Notes under the pieces: model-generated | What the model was told of the DNA's origin: nothing | The model's database searches: none | The model's input: only the letters and a program-made list of their open reading frames with translations | Program-made: the position numbers and the translations under genes | Shown: one piece after another, positions 52,014 through 61,189 of the stretch | How positions within the stretch are numbered: position 1 is the first letter of the stretch | How the letters are laid out: each line of letters starts with the position of its first letter | Source of the DNA: Deltaproteobacteria bacterium | GTDB taxonomy: Bacteria; Desulfobacterota; DSM-4660; Desulfatiglandales; HGW-15 | Reading direction: 5' to 3' | NCBI GenBank assembly: GCA_020060215.1 | Contig: JAGVAP010000127.1 | Location: forward strand, 53,861-117,860 | Length of the DNA: 64,000 nt

Positions 52014-53138
52014 CTAATGAGGGGCAGACGTTTCCGCGTCCTTGTCTCGGGGATAGGAGCGCGAGCGCGGCCGCGATCTTCCGTTCCCCCTTTTGGAAGC
52101 CGATCCTGCGAACTCCTTCAGCAGCCTTTCCTGTTTCCGGGTCAGTCGGGTCGGTATCCTGACATCGACCCTCACGATCTGGTCCCCTCGTCCGCGCCCG
52201 CCCGGTCTTGGAATGCCTTTCCCCTGGAGGGTCAACATGGTCCCCGGCTGGGTCCCCTTTCCGATATGGACCTTTTGCGATCCGTCGAGCGTAACCACCT
52301 CCATGTCGGTCCCGAGCGCAGCATCCACAAAGGAGACCGACACCCGGGAGATCACGTCGTCCCCCTGCCGCTCAAAGAGAGGGTGCACTTCGACGTGGAT
52401 CCGGATCAGCAGGTCTCCGTTGTCCCCGCCGTATCGGCCCTCCTCCCCCTTTCCCTTCACCCTGAGATCGATTCCGCTGCTTACGCCCGCCGGTATGTTC
52501 ACCCGGATTCTTTCCTTCCCCTGAACGCGGCCGGATCCGCTGCACTCCTCACAGGGGCGCGGATTCCATTCCCCTGAACCGCCGCAGTAGGGGCACGCGA
52601 CGGCCACCCGGATAAAGCCCTGGGATCGGATGATCCGGCCGCTGCCTGCGCAGGTCCGGCAGCGCTCCTTCCGGAAACCCTTTTCCACGCCCGATCCGCT
52701 GCACCTCCCGCAGGCCTCAGCTCTGGGTATCTCGATCTCCTTTTCCACCCCGAACGCAGCCTCATGAAAGCCGATCGTAAGGTCGTACCCGAGATCCGCT
52801 CCGGCCATCGGGCGCCGCGGTGAACGGAACCGTCCGCTGAATCCGAACAGTTCCTCGAAGAAGTCCTGGAAGGACCCAAAAGCCGGTTCTCCCCTGAACC
52901 CCCGAAAGCCGGCCCCTTCAAGGCCTGCATGCCCAAAACGGTCGTAGATCCTCCGCTTTTCAGGGTCGCTCAGGACCTCGTATGCCTCGCTGACCTCCTT
53001 GAAACGCTCCTCGTTCTCCGTTCCGTTGCGGTCCGGGTGATACCTGAGGGCCAACTGACGGTAGCTCTTCTTGATCTCCTCACGGCTCGCGTTCCTACCG
53101 ATGTGGAGGATTTCGTAGTAATCCCGTTCTATATTCAT
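52014..53138 (-). CDS. dnaJ: Chaperone DnaJ
   Basis: A 374-residue type I J-protein. The J domain has the HPD motif in [11 protein letters not shown] (residue 34 on). A gly/phe-rich part follows (GFRGFRGEP). The zinc-finger domain contains four CxxCxGxG-type units: [24 protein letters not shown] and CEECSGSG. The C-terminal substrate-binding domain is complete. The family stimulates DnaK. No dnaK or grpE gene lies beside it, so it may be a second J-protein. The basic tail ([14 protein letters not shown]) is unusual. Confidence 0.95.
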   Translation of the reverse strand: MNIERDYYEILHIGRNASREEIKKSYRQLALRYHPDRNGTENEERFKEVSEAYEVLSDPEKRRIYDRFGHAGLEGAGFRGFRGEPAFGSFQDFFEELFGFSGRFRSPRRPMAGADLGYDLTIGFHEAAFGVEKEIEIPRAEACGRCSGSGVEKGFRKERCRTCAGSGRIIRSQGFIRVAVACPYCGGSGEWNPRPCEECSGSGRVQGKERIRVNIPAGVSSGIDLRVKGKGEEGRYGGDNGDLLIRIHVEVHPLFERQGDDVISRVSVSFVDAALGTDMEVVTLDGSQKVHIGKGTQPGTMLTLQGKGIPRPGGRGRGDQIVRVDVRIPTRLTRKQERLLKEFAGSASKRGNGRSRPRSRSYPRDKDAETSAPH

Positions 53139-53367
53139 AGCATATTGATTTTTGACATTTTTTCGTGATATTGGCTAAAGCTAATCACCAGGGGGATCGT
53201 GTCAATGAAACAGGTGGAAAAGGATGCGGCGAAGAGCTTCCGAAAAAGGGGCGGGGGGGGCAGTGGTTCAATGCAGTCCGCTACAGGTCCATACAGCCAG
53301 GTGCGGAAGAAAATGGAGCGGATTAGGGATTCCGGACGTTCACGTTTTCAATTTAGATCTTTCGGAT

Positions 53368-53883
53368 ATGCCTCTGCCTCTCGGTCACATGACGGTTGGA
53401 TGGATGACGAACGAGGTGCTTGCCGCCGGATCGGCTCGCACCGACTGGAAGGCTCTCTTCTTCGTCGCCTTCCTTTCAAACCTTCCGGATCTGGATATTG
53501 CGGCCGGGCTCCTCGCCCATGGGAACGGCTGTATCTTTCACCGTGGCCCCACCCACAGCGTCGCATTTTCTCTGGTGGCCGGTATTGTTGCCGCCAATGC
53601 CTGGAGACTGTGGCCCGCCATCCCCAGAATAACCTGGCTGTCCGGCTTCTCGATCATCCTGTCTCATGTCCTCTGCGATCTTCTTTTCACGAAATCGCCG
53701 GTCTCCCTGTTCTGGCCCTTGGAGATCCACTGGGCGGCCGGGGCCAGCGGATGGGGAGAGAGTTTGATGCCCATTGTTCTAAAGGCCCATAAGGATATGG
53801 GACTTGTCCTGGTCAGCCTTCTCATCGTGATCCTCCTACGTGTCGGGGCGGCCATCAAAGAGCCAAAATCAGGTGAATGCTGA
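53368..53883 (+). CDS. YdjM/DUF457-type membrane metal-dependent hydrolase
   Basis: A 171-residue integral membrane protein. The N-terminal MPLPLGHMTVGW has the conserved His, followed by SNLPDLDI and the FHRGPTHSVAF motif that carry the metal ligands, and ILSHVLCDLLFTK near residue 115. These match the LexA-regulated YdjM family of predicted inner-membrane metal-dependent hydrolases. The start was taken at the ATG where the family N-terminus begins; the longer frame upstream is not conserved-looking. Substrate unknown. Confidence 0.82.
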   Translation: MPLPLGHMTVGWMTNEVLAAGSARTDWKALFFVAFLSNLPDLDIAAGLLAHGNGCIFHRGPTHSVAFSLVAGIVAANAWRLWPAIPRITWLSGFSIILSHVLCDLLFTKSPVSLFWPLEIHWAAGASGWGESLMPIVLKAHKDMGLVLVSLLIVILLRVGAAIKEPKSGEC

Positions 53884-54150
53884 TATGTTCCTGCGGAGCC
53901 GACGGATCCCATTATCGAGACGGAAAGGAAGGGCGGCAAGGCGCCAAATCGGTTGGGGACACAAGAAGGCTCGGCAAGAGAACAAAAAGGGGATTTGGCC
54001 CGGTATCTCTGAAATCCCCATGACCACATGAAGATCCCCCCTGTCAGGGCTCTTGACGATATCTGCCGATTCGAGGATGTTTCCGGATTGAGGATGGTCC
54101 AAGGAGGTTGGAAGCCGACTAGGGCAGCTAACCCCTTGAATTTCCGCATT

Positions 54151-54247
54151 TGGCGGAAGTGCATGGGAATCGAACCCACCTGGGAGGTATTAGCCCCCCA
54201 CACCGGATTTGAAGTCCGGGAGCCCCACCAGTGAGCTTTCCACTTCC
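54151..54247 (-). tRNA. selC: tRNA-Sec (anticodon TCA)
   Basis: A 97-base tRNA with encoded GCCA end. Acceptor GGAAGTG/CACTTCC is followed by a D arm AGCTC/GGGCT, the anticodon stem CCGGA/TCCGG around CTTCAAA (anticodon TCA), a long variable arm TGGGGGG/CCTCCCA and the T arm TGGG/CCCA with TTCGATT loop. The long variable arm and TCA anticodon are diagnostic for selenocysteine. It supports the selenoprotein reading of the OsmC gene in this window. Confidence 0.97.
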
Positions 54248-54254
54248 GTCAGGC

Positions 54255-54283
54255 AGTATAACAAGTCGTTCAGCGTTCAGCAA
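54255..54283 (-). promoter_or_regulatory. Promoter of selC
   Basis: On the minus strand TTGCTG, a 17-base spacer and TATACT end 7 bases before the first base of tRNA-Sec. The spacing is ideal for sigma-70. The -35 box lies inside a dispersed repeat (family C). Confidence 0.7.
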
Positions 54284-54350
54284 TCGGCGATCAGCCTTCA
54301 GCTACCGGAAACCTACAGCTGGAGGCCTGGGCGCTGAAAGCTGATGGCTC
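54268..54350. repeat. Dispersed repeat family C beside selC
   Basis: TTCAGCGTTCAGCAATCGGCG and GATCAGCCTTCAGCTACCGG are words of the family also seen at 10551-10630; GCTGAAAGCTGATGG follows near 54334. The -35 box of selC lies in it. Confidence 0.6.
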
Positions 54351-54351
54351 G

Positions 54352-55467
54352 TCACCCCAGATGCTCCAACAGGATGCGGAGCATCCTTCGAAGGGGCTCC
54401 GCCGCCCCCCAGAGCAACTGGTCCCCGCAGGAGAAGGCCGTCAGGTACTGAGGGCCCATCCGCATCTTCCTGATCCTCCCGATCGGTACGCTCAGGGTCC
54501 CGCTCACCGCCGCCGGGGTAAGATCATGGATGGTCGACTCCTTGTTGTTGGGGACGACCTTGACCCAGTCGTTCCCGCCGCGGATCATCTCCGTGATCTC
54601 GTCCAGGGGAGCATCCTTCTTGAGCTTGATCGTAAATGCCTGGCTGTGGCACCGCATGGCCCCCACGCGGACACACAGGCCGTCCACGGGTACCGGGTCC
54701 CTGGTGTCCATGATCTTGTTGGTCTCGACAAAGCCCTTCCATTCCTCCCGGGTCTGGCCCAGCTCGACCGCCTTGTCGATCCAGGGGATCAGGCTGGCGG
54801 CCAGGGGCACGCCGAAGTACTCGGTCGGGAGATTGCCGCCCCGGAGCTCTCCCGTGATCAGCCGGTCGATCTCCAGTGCCGTGGAGGCGGGGTTCTCGAG
54901 CAGCCTTGCGGACGCCTTTCCGAGGGCTGCCATCTGGGCCACCAGCTCCCGCATGTTGTTCGCCCCGGCGCCGGATGCGGCCTGGTAGGTCATGGAAGAA
55001 AGCCACTCCACCATCCCTTTGGCGAAGAGCCCGGACAGGGCCATGAGCATCAGGCTCACCGTGCAGTTGCCGCCGACATAGGTCCGGACGGACGACCGGA
55101 GCCCCGCATCGATGACATGGCGGTTCACAGGGTCCAGGATGATGATGCTTTCCTTTTCCATGCGGAGGGTGGATGCTGCATCGATCCAGTAGCCTTTCCA
55201 TCCCAGTCTCCGGAGTTCCGGGAAGATACGCTGGGTGTAATCGCCGCCCTGGCAGGTGACGATGACGTCGAGCTTTGAGAGAATTCCGACCTCATAGGCG
55301 TCCTTCAGCGGAGCGGGTCCCTGTCCGACATCGGGGCCGGCGGCGCCGACGCTCGACGTCGTAAAGAAGAGAGGCTCGAAGCCGCGGAAATCCCGCTCTT
55401 CCTTCATTCGCTCCATGAGCACGGAACCGACCATGCCCCTCCAGCCTATGAATCCGATCTTCAGCAT
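54352..55467 (-). CDS. asd: Aspartate-semialdehyde dehydrogenase
   Basis: A 371-residue enzyme of lysine, methionine and threonine biosynthesis. The N-terminal NADP motif is [15 protein letters not shown]. The catalytic cysteine is in GGNCTVSL (Cys135), and the QAASGAGA and [13 protein letters not shown] segments are as in the Gram-negative type. It starts behind GGAG. No other gene of the aspartate pathway lies near. Confidence 0.95.
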   Translation of the reverse strand: MLKIGFIGWRGMVGSVLMERMKEERDFRGFEPLFFTTSSVGAAGPDVGQGPAPLKDAYEVGILSKLDVIVTCQGGDYTQRIFPELRRLGWKGYWIDAASTLRMEKESIIILDPVNRHVIDAGLRSSVRTYVGGNCTVSLMLMALSGLFAKGMVEWLSSMTYQAASGAGANNMRELVAQMAALGKASARLLENPASTALEIDRLITGELRGGNLPTEYFGVPLAASLIPWIDKAVELGQTREEWKGFVETNKIMDTRDPVPVDGLCVRVGAMRCHSQAFTIKLKKDAPLDEITEMIRGGNDWVKVVPNNKESTIHDLTPAAVSGTLSVPIGRIRKMRMGPQYLTAFSCGDQLLWGAAEPLRRMLRILLEHLG

Positions 55468-55702
55468 ACGGTCTCCAGATTGAACGGCCTCCCCCGTACA
55501 AGGGGGGGGGAGTGGATGATCCCTCCCCTCCACCGGCGGGAGGGCGCCCCTGTTTTTTCCCCTCCCCTCGGCGTGAGGAGTCAGGGGAGGGAGGACACAG
55601 CACTAGAATCCAATGTCAAAATTTGAAGGACAAATCAAGTCTGAATACACGAAGATCAACAAAAAAAGGCCGGAACGATGTGGACCTTCCATATCCCTAT
55701 GT

Positions 55703-56476
55703 TCAATGCGCGGAGATCCTTCTGACCTGTTCCATGATCCTGGTCAAGGTCACGCCGAGGGAGCCGTGGATGAGCACATCCGCATCCTGATCCATGGGGG
55801 TTGGATCCCGGTTCACGATCATCAGGCCGGCGCCGTTCTCGATCGCCTGCATCGGGATCGAGGCCGCCGGGTACACCACGAGGGAGGAGCCCAGCACCAT
55901 GCAGAGATCGCACTCCCGGGCACACCTGAACGCCGCGGCCATCTTGGACTCGGGCATGGCCTGCCCGAATGAGATGGTCTCCGGCTTGAGTATGCCTCCG
56001 CAATCGTCGCAGGAAGGGGCCTTCTCCCCGGCCAGGACCCGGCTCTGGATCTCGTCCCGCCCGTATCGTTTCCCGCAGCTCAGGCACGAAACAGAAAAGG
56101 CGGTGCCGTGGATCTCGATGATCTTCTCCGGTCCGTTTCCCGCCTTGTGATGCAGCGAGTCGATGTTCTGCGTCACAATGGCGAGGAGCCTACCCATATC
56201 CTCCATCTCCTTCAGGGCGAGATGGGCCGGGTTGGGCCTGGCATCCTTCATGGTATCGTAGAACTCGGTGCTCATCTTCCAGTAATTCTCTCGCGCCTTT
56301 TCGCTGGAGACGATCTTGTGAAAATAGAAGTCCTCCGGATCGTACCGGTCCCATATCCCCCCCGGACTCCGGAAATCGGGGATCCCCGACTCGGTACTCA
56401 ACCCGGCGCCCGTAAATACGAGGATCTTCCTGGCGTTGGAAATGAGCCTGGCTCCTTTCTTCACGAGATCTTCCAT
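55703..56476 (-). CDS. Sir2-family NAD-dependent protein deacylase
   Basis: A 257-residue sirtuin. The Rossmann motif is FTGAGLSTESGIPDFRS (residue 21 on). TQNID at 102 and catalytic His123 (EIHG) are present. The zinc site has CLSC (131, 134) and CDDC (156, 159). GSSLVVYPA and VNRDPT close the NAD site. The alanine/tyrosine-arginine pair of desuccinylases is not evident, so the acyl preference is open. The start follows a short purine-rich stretch. The gene stands alone. Confidence 0.93.
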   Translation of the reverse strand: MEDLVKKGARLISNARKILVFTGAGLSTESGIPDFRSPGGIWDRYDPEDFYFHKIVSSEKARENYWKMSTEFYDTMKDARPNPAHLALKEMEDMGRLLAIVTQNIDSLHHKAGNGPEKIIEIHGTAFSVSCLSCGKRYGRDEIQSRVLAGEKAPSCDDCGGILKPETISFGQAMPESKMAAAFRCARECDLCMVLGSSLVVYPAASIPMQAIENGAGLMIVNRDPTPMDQDADVLIHGSLGVTLTRIMEQVRRISAH

Positions 56477-56585
56477 GGCGTTTCCCCCTGCCCATTCATA
56501 TTTCAACCTCCGCCCCTCGTCAAGAAGGCAGCGTTTGCCCCCCCTGTTTTCCGAAGAGGACGACAACCGATCTCATCGGGATTGT

Positions 56586-56615
56586 AGGATGGGTAGAGCG
56601 CAGCGAAACCCATCC
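56586..56615. repeat. Single unit of dispersed palindromic family A
   Basis: GGATGGGTAGAGCG-CAGCGAAACCCATCC folds on itself (GGATGGGT with ACCCATCC) and matches the arms at 7313 and 7399. It sits between the sirtuin and MBL genes. Confidence 0.7.
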
Positions 56616-56646
56616 ATTGAACTCCGTGAACTCTGCGGGACGGGAA

Positions 56647-57216
56647 CTAATGGAAGAACGGGTTTCGGAGCCGCTCGGCCCCGATGGAGCTTGCCGGTCC
56701 GTGCCCCGGATAGACCCGGAGTTCGTCGCCCAGGGGGAAAATTTTCTCCACCACGCCCTTGATGAGCAGCCGGTGGTCGCCGCCCGCAAAGTCCGTCCGT
56801 CCGATGGAACCGGCGAACAATGTATCCCCCGTGAAGACCGCACCCGGCGCGTGGAGGCAGACCCCGCCGGGGGAGTGTCCAGGGGTATGGATCACGTTGA
56901 TCTTATAGGCCCCCAGGGTGATCTGCATGCCTTCCTGCAGGTAACCATCCGGAGGGAAGCCCAGGCCGGCCGCGTCGCGTGCATGGATCAGGACAGGCGC
57001 CCCCGTGATTCTCTTGACTTCGGCGGCGCCTCCGACATGATCGATATGTCCGTGTGTGATCAGTATATGTCTGATTTGGAGCTTCAGGTCCGAAATCTCC
57101 CGGATGATGCGAAAGACATCGTCGCCGGGATCGATCACGACGGCATCGCCCGTCTCCCTGTATCCGAGGATGTAGCAGTTGGTTTGGTAAGGTCCGACCA
57201 CGAGTTTCCTGAGCAT
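56647..57216 (-). CDS. Glyoxalase II-like MBL hydrolase
   Basis: A 189-residue MBL-fold hydrolase. The metal motif THGHIDHVGG gives His55, His57, Asp59 and His60; further ligands are in HTPGHSPGG, FTGDTLFAG and YPGHGPASS. The N-terminal VGPYQTNCYILG is typical of the YcbL/hydroxyacylglutathione-hydrolase-like group. It probably cleaves thioesters of small thiols. Adjacent genes give no further clue. Confidence 0.9.
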   Translation of the reverse strand: MLRKLVVGPYQTNCYILGYRETGDAVVIDPGDDVFRIIREISDLKLQIRHILITHGHIDHVGGAAEVKRITGAPVLIHARDAAGLGFPPDGYLQEGMQITLGAYKINVIHTPGHSPGGVCLHAPGAVFTGDTLFAGSIGRTDFAGGDHRLLIKGVVEKIFPLGDELRVYPGHGPASSIGAERLRNPFFH

Positions 57217-57266
57217 GTCTTCATCTTCCTTTCAGCGGTCTTTGAAATCTGACGATCTCGTAAAGA

Positions 57267-57347
57267 GTCGTCACTCCGGTGAAAACCGGGTCCAGATGTC
57301 CTACAACAGTCTGGAAATACCGGATCCCGGTTTGCACCGGGATGACG
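57267..57347. repeat. Inverted dispersed repeat family H (GTCACTCCGGTGAAAACCGG)
   Basis: GTCACTCCGGTGAAAACCGGG (left) faces CCCGGTTTGCACCGGGATGAC (right) as an imperfect palindrome, flanked by TCCAGA/TCTGGA. It lies in the gap upstream of the MBL gene and before the ferritin-like gene. Confidence 0.65.
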
Positions 57348-57469
57348 GGGAAAAGGCGGTCTTGGAGTCACTGCAGCGACGGATAGTGAGAAGATAAGGG
57401 TTCACAACTGTTTTTCAACACGTTTTCATGTGATACAATGCGGGTGAGTTCTCGCGGAGGTGAGGCGCC

Positions 57470-57949
57470 ATGTTTTCGATCCATGAGGTGCTGGGGCTTG
57501 CGGTCAAACTGGAGAAAAACGGAGAAGGCTTCTACAGGGGAGCGCTAAGCAGGTTCTCGGAGCCCGGGCTCACCTCCCTGCTCGGGTGGCTGGCCGATGA
57601 GGAACTGCGGCACATGGAGTGGTTCTCGGCCAAACGGAGTTCGCTCAGGCCCGTACAGGAAGAGAGCGACATGGAGCGCATGGGAGACAAGCTCCTTCGC
57701 GAGATTCTCGGCGATCAGACCTTTTCACTGAAAGAGGTGGACCTATCGTCCATCCGGGATTCCAAGACGCTCCTGGAGGTCGCGATCGAGTTCGAGAAAG
57801 ACACGGTCCTCTTCTACGAAATGATCTGTTCCCTGATCGGGGACAGCGAGACGACCTGTAGACTGGAGGAGATCATCGAACAGGAACGAAGCCATATCGC
57901 GAGCCTTCAGTCGCTTTGTCCCGGAGAGAACGAATCGGCCCCTGTTTGA
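57470..57949 (+). CDS. Rubrerythrin-like ferritin family protein
   Basis: A 159-residue four-helix protein with di-iron ligand pattern. Helix 1 has KLEKNGEGFYRGA, helix 2 WLADEELRHMEWF, helix 3 AIEFEKDTVLFYE and helix 4 EEIIEQERSHIASL. Each helix pair supplies an ExxH or glutamate ligand. There is no rubredoxin domain. It probably handles peroxide or iron in an anaerobe. The ATG follows GGAGG. It comes 33 bases before the aminopeptidase gene and may be co-transcribed. Confidence 0.88.
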   Translation: MFSIHEVLGLAVKLEKNGEGFYRGALSRFSEPGLTSLLGWLADEELRHMEWFSAKRSSLRPVQEESDMERMGDKLLREILGDQTFSLKEVDLSSIRDSKTLLEVAIEFEKDTVLFYEMICSLIGDSETTCRLEEIIEQERSHIASLQSLCPGENESAPV

Positions 57950-57981
57950 GAGAACGGCAAGGGAGCCGCAGAGGAGACTTG

Positions 57982-59184
57982 ATGAAATTCACTGAAAAAG
58001 TCCTGGAGCATTACAGCGAAGTCCTGATCTGGGCCCTTGGGATCGCGCGAAAGGGAAAGTACCGGAAGGGAGACGTGGTCCTGGTGAACTATCATCTGAA
58101 CGGCCTCTCCCTGGCTGAGAAGCTCCAGGAGACCTTGCTGCACCTGGGTCTCCATCCGGTGCTCAGGCTGCGCCAGACATCGAGAATGGAGCGCACTTTC
58201 TATGGCGAATCCGATCCGTCCCAGCTTTCTTTCCAGACCCCGGGAAAGGCGGAATTCCACAAGGCGCTGAACGGAGCGATCTATCTGCTTGCGCCGGACT
58301 CGCTGACCCACCTGAGCTCCGTTGACCCGTCCAGGATGGCCAGGGCGGCCCTCGCCGCGAAGCCTTTCCGCGATATCCTGGATCAGCGCGATGAGAGAGG
58401 ACTCTTCGGGTGGACCCTTTGCCTCGTCCCCACCCCTGCGCTTGCAGAGCATGCGGGAATCTCTCTTCCGCAGTATACCCGTGAGGTGATCAGGGCCTGT
58501 TATCTCGATCAGAAAGATCCGGTCGCGCACTGGAAGGAAACCTACAGGCAGATGGGCGAGATCAAGCGCTGGCTGAACAAGATGAAGGTGAAGACCCTGC
58601 ACATCGAGTCGGAGACGATCGACCTCCGGATCACGCCCGGGGCGAACCGCAAATGGGTAGGCCTTTCGGGCCACAACATCCCCAGCTTCGAGATCTTTCT
58701 ATCTCCTGACTGGACAGGAACCGAAGGGGTGTACTTCTCGAACCAACCCTCCTTCCGAAGCGGCAACCTGGTCCGGGATATCAGGGTGGTGTTCAGGAAG
58801 GGAAGGGCCGTGGAGGTCCATGCGAGGAAGGGCGAGGAGTTTGCCTTGAAGCAGGTGGCCATGGACAAGGGGGCCTGCAGGGTAGGGGAGTTCTCTCTCA
58901 CGGACAAGCGGTTCTCCCGGATCAACCGTTTCATGGCGAATACCCTCTACGACGAGAACTACGGAGGGAGGTACGGGAACTGCCATGTCGCACTCGGTTC
59001 CTCCTATTCAAACACCTTTGATGGAGACCGTTCCTCCCTGACCGACGAGAAGAAGAATGAGCTGGGTTTCAACCAGTCCGCTCTCCACTGGGACCTGGTG
59101 AATACGGAGAAGAAGACGGTCACCGCCCATCTGCCTTCAGGAAAGACGAAGGTGATCTATGAGAGCGGAGTGTTCACGTACTGA
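57982..59184 (+). CDS. M29 (AmpS-type) metallo-aminopeptidase
   Basis: A 400-residue enzyme. Metal ligands of the M29 family are visible: a glutamate pair in FSNQPSFRSGN-adjacent residues, GRYGNCHVALGSSYSNTF near residue 335, and the final LHWDLVNTEKK. The start lies behind GAGGAGACTTG. It removes N-terminal amino acids. It is one of the usual thermophilic-aminopeptidase-type enzymes of anaerobes. Confidence 0.88.
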   Translation: MKFTEKVLEHYSEVLIWALGIARKGKYRKGDVVLVNYHLNGLSLAEKLQETLLHLGLHPVLRLRQTSRMERTFYGESDPSQLSFQTPGKAEFHKALNGAIYLLAPDSLTHLSSVDPSRMARAALAAKPFRDILDQRDERGLFGWTLCLVPTPALAEHAGISLPQYTREVIRACYLDQKDPVAHWKETYRQMGEIKRWLNKMKVKTLHIESETIDLRITPGANRKWVGLSGHNIPSFEIFLSPDWTGTEGVYFSNQPSFRSGNLVRDIRVVFRKGRAVEVHARKGEEFALKQVAMDKGACRVGEFSLTDKRFSRINRFMANTLYDENYGGRYGNCHVALGSSYSNTFDGDRSSLTDEKKNELGFNQSALHWDLVNTEKKTVTAHLPSGKTKVIYESGVFTY

Positions 59185-59187
59185 AGT

Positions 59188-59325
59188 GATGCAGGATCCA
59201 GGAAGCAGGATTCGGGGTATAAAGGTCGAAATACGGGATCGAACCCAGCGGCCTGAATTCCATCGGACCTTCTCTCTTCCTGTCTTCGTCTTGATCCTGT
59301 ATCCTGCATCTAGTATCCTGGATCC
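59188..59325. repeat. Dispersed repeat family B, second copy
   Basis: GATGCAGGATCCAGGAAGCAGG (left, 59188 on) faces GATCCTGTATCCTGCATC and TAGTATCCTGGATCC (right, to 59325). The arms match the copy at 29688-29790. Confidence 0.65.
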
Positions 59326-59330
59326 TTGAA

Positions 59331-59705
59331 GTGATTTCTCTCATCGCCGACCTCATCGTCAGCATCCATTTCCTCTGGATCATCTTTCTCGTCTTCGGGT
59401 TCTACTTCGTCCTGAAGGGTTCGAGGATGGCCTATGTTCACGCTTCCGGGCTCCTGTTTTCCCTTGTCCTGAACCTGATGGGCTGGTACTGTCCGCTCAC
59501 CCATCTTGAGGATCACTTCAAGCGCCCAGGTACGCCTGTCAAAGGGTCTTTCATGGCAAGAAACCTGGAGAAGGTGATCTATCCGGACCTGGACGAATCC
59601 TGGATCCGGAAGGGCGGGATCGTCTTCGTGGTCCTGAACGGGACCGCCTATGCCTGGGCGTTCAGAAGGCGATTCAAAGACAAAGCACAAGGGACAAAGG
59701 ATTGA
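59331..59705 (+). CDS. DUF2784 membrane protein
   Basis: A 124-residue protein with three hydrophobic segments. The middle carries GWYCPLTHLEDHF, the hallmark of DUF2784, and a PDLDESW segment. The start is GTG in a stretch that belongs to a dispersed repeat, so the first residues are not fixed. The family has no known function. Confidence 0.82.
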   Translation: MISLIADLIVSIHFLWIIFLVFGFYFVLKGSRMAYVHASGLLFSLVLNLMGWYCPLTHLEDHFKRPGTPVKGSFMARNLEKVIYPDLDESWIRKGGIVFVVLNGTAYAWAFRRRFKDKAQGTKD

Positions 59706-59729
59706 TGTCCCTCTTTCTGGTTCCGCTCC

Positions 59730-60470
59730 ATGCTTGACCATACCTTCATCCATATTCCGGGAATCGGTGAGAAGTCCGAGAGACGGATCTGGTCCAGGGG
59801 GATTCTGACCTGGGCGGATTTCATGGAATGTCCGGAATGCGTCCTGTCGGAGATCAAGGATCACATGATCAGAGAAGAATTGAAGAGCTCCATGGCCCAC
59901 CGCCGGGAGATCGGGTTCTTCGCCGATCGACTCCCTTCTGCGGAGGTCTGGCGCCTTTACGAGGCGTTCAGGGACCGGGTCGTTTACCTCGATATCGAGA
60001 CCAGCGGCGGCTGGATGGGGGTGGACGAGATCACGGTCATCGGGACCTATGACGGCTCCTGTGTCCGGTCATTCGTGAGCGGGATGAACCTGGAAGAGTT
60101 CGAGTGCTACATTTCCGGGTTTGATCTGATCGTCACCTTCAACGGCACCTCCTTTGATTTGCCGTTCATCCGTCGATCCTTCCCGAACATTGCCCTCCCG
60201 CCGGCCCACATCGACCTCAGGTTTCCGCTGAAGAGAATCGGCTACCGGGGAGGTCTCAAGAGGATCGAGAAGCAGATCGGAATAGAACGGCTGTCCGAGA
60301 TCAGTCGGATGGACGGATTCGATGCGGTCAGGCTCTGGAGAGACCACCAATGGGGAGACCGCTGCGCCCTGGATACCCTGCTCGAGTACAACAAGGCCGA
60401 TGTCGTGAACCTGCAACCGTTGACGGAACTGGTGAGCAGGGAATTGAAAGAAAGACTCTTGCCCCCTTAA
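59730..60470 (+). CDS. RNase H-fold exonuclease-like protein (YprB type)
   Basis: A 246-residue protein. The 3'-5' exonuclease core starts with VYLDIETSGGW (residues near 89), FNGTSFDLPFI and the later LLEYNKADVVNLQ, which supply the acidic ligands. The first 60 residues resemble a helix-hairpin-helix region (FIHIPGIGEKSERRIWSRG). The group is close to bacterial YprB and other RNase_H_2 proteins, whose role is not settled. A strong terminator follows at 60548. Confidence 0.88.
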   Translation: MLDHTFIHIPGIGEKSERRIWSRGILTWADFMECPECVLSEIKDHMIREELKSSMAHRREIGFFADRLPSAEVWRLYEAFRDRVVYLDIETSGGWMGVDEITVIGTYDGSCVRSFVSGMNLEEFECYISGFDLIVTFNGTSFDLPFIRRSFPNIALPPAHIDLRFPLKRIGYRGGLKRIEKQIGIERLSEISRMDGFDAVRLWRDHQWGDRCALDTLLEYNKADVVNLQPLTELVSRELKERLLPP

Positions 60471-60547
60471 TCTCGGCTGGGGATTCGACAGGCCGCTCGA
60501 CTTGGCGCCGACCTTTCCCTAAACCATCACTTCATTACTCCGTTACC

Positions 60548-60579
60548 AAAAAAAACGGCTTCCCGAGAGCCGTTTTTTT
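60548..60579. terminator. Rho-independent terminator, bidirectional
   Basis: A6-8, stem ACGGCT / AGCCGT around TCCCGAG, then T7. It follows the exonuclease-like gene by 78 bases and has A- and T-runs on both sides, so it can also stop transcription from the other strand. Confidence 0.9.
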
Positions 60580-61189
60580 CCCCCGGTTACCTCATCTTTT
60601 TCGGTTCGAAGGTGATCCGGCGGAGAAGATGCACGCACGCTCGAGAAGCCCTGCTCCTGCCGCACCGACTTCCTCGGCACAGTCTCTTTTCCGGCGGTGT
60701 TGAAGTGGGCGGCGCCTGAGCTTGATTACCTTATCGGCCGGATCGGCGGTAGACATGAATGCCGCCGTTATACTGGTGGTATCGGAAGCCCCCCTGGAAG
60801 GGGGTCTCACACCAGTCCCCCTATCGTCCAAGGGAGTTCAAATCCAATCGGGGGGTAACTTACGGTGGTTTCCTTCGTTTTCCTGTAACACTTTAGCTCT
60901 TTGAAAATAGCGCAGGGGGTTGGCCGTGGGGGTCTTTTTTCAGAAACGAAATCGCCGCCACCCGGTGGGCTCCACGCACCTTCTGCCATGGAGTCGATTG
61001 TCGGCGACTCGCCGCCCGCCTTGGCTACCCTTTCGGCATGCGCTTTCCCAAGGAAGAAAGTTCTGACCCGTTTGAACCTTCGGTGTGCGCTCGGCGGTCC
61101 TGCAGGAAGTGATTTCTTTGTTCTCGGTACGAATCACTGGCCCAGCCATTGTTCATACCACTGGCAGGTCCGGTGGGGTATTCCTTCAC
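60580..61189. other. Long intergenic stretch between convergent genes
   Basis: About 610 bases without a gene. It contains the group of hairpins listed next. Further right, TTAGCTCTTTGAAAATAG (from about 60893) looks like the end of a CRISPR leader, but no repeat follows. Confidence 0.5.
60745..60816 (+). other. Cluster of hairpins, possible structured RNA
   Basis: Three hairpins lie in a row: GGCGG/CCGCC around TAGACATGAATG, a long ACTGGTG/CACCAGT stem (60772-60778 with 60810-60816), and inside it CCCCC/GGGGG around TGGAA. A TATACT sits at 60769-60774. The pattern may be an sRNA or an attenuator; no known RNA family was recognised. Strand assigned by the -10-like word only. Confidence 0.35.

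Noticed and set aside
60820..60860. A tRNA-like word (GAGTTCAAATCC) in the long gap
   Set aside because: The flanks do not pair as a T stem, and no acceptor or anticodon arm can be drawn.
60880..60910. CRISPR leader-like end TTAGCTCTTTGAAAATAG
   Set aside because: No repeat-spacer array or cas gene follows in either direction.
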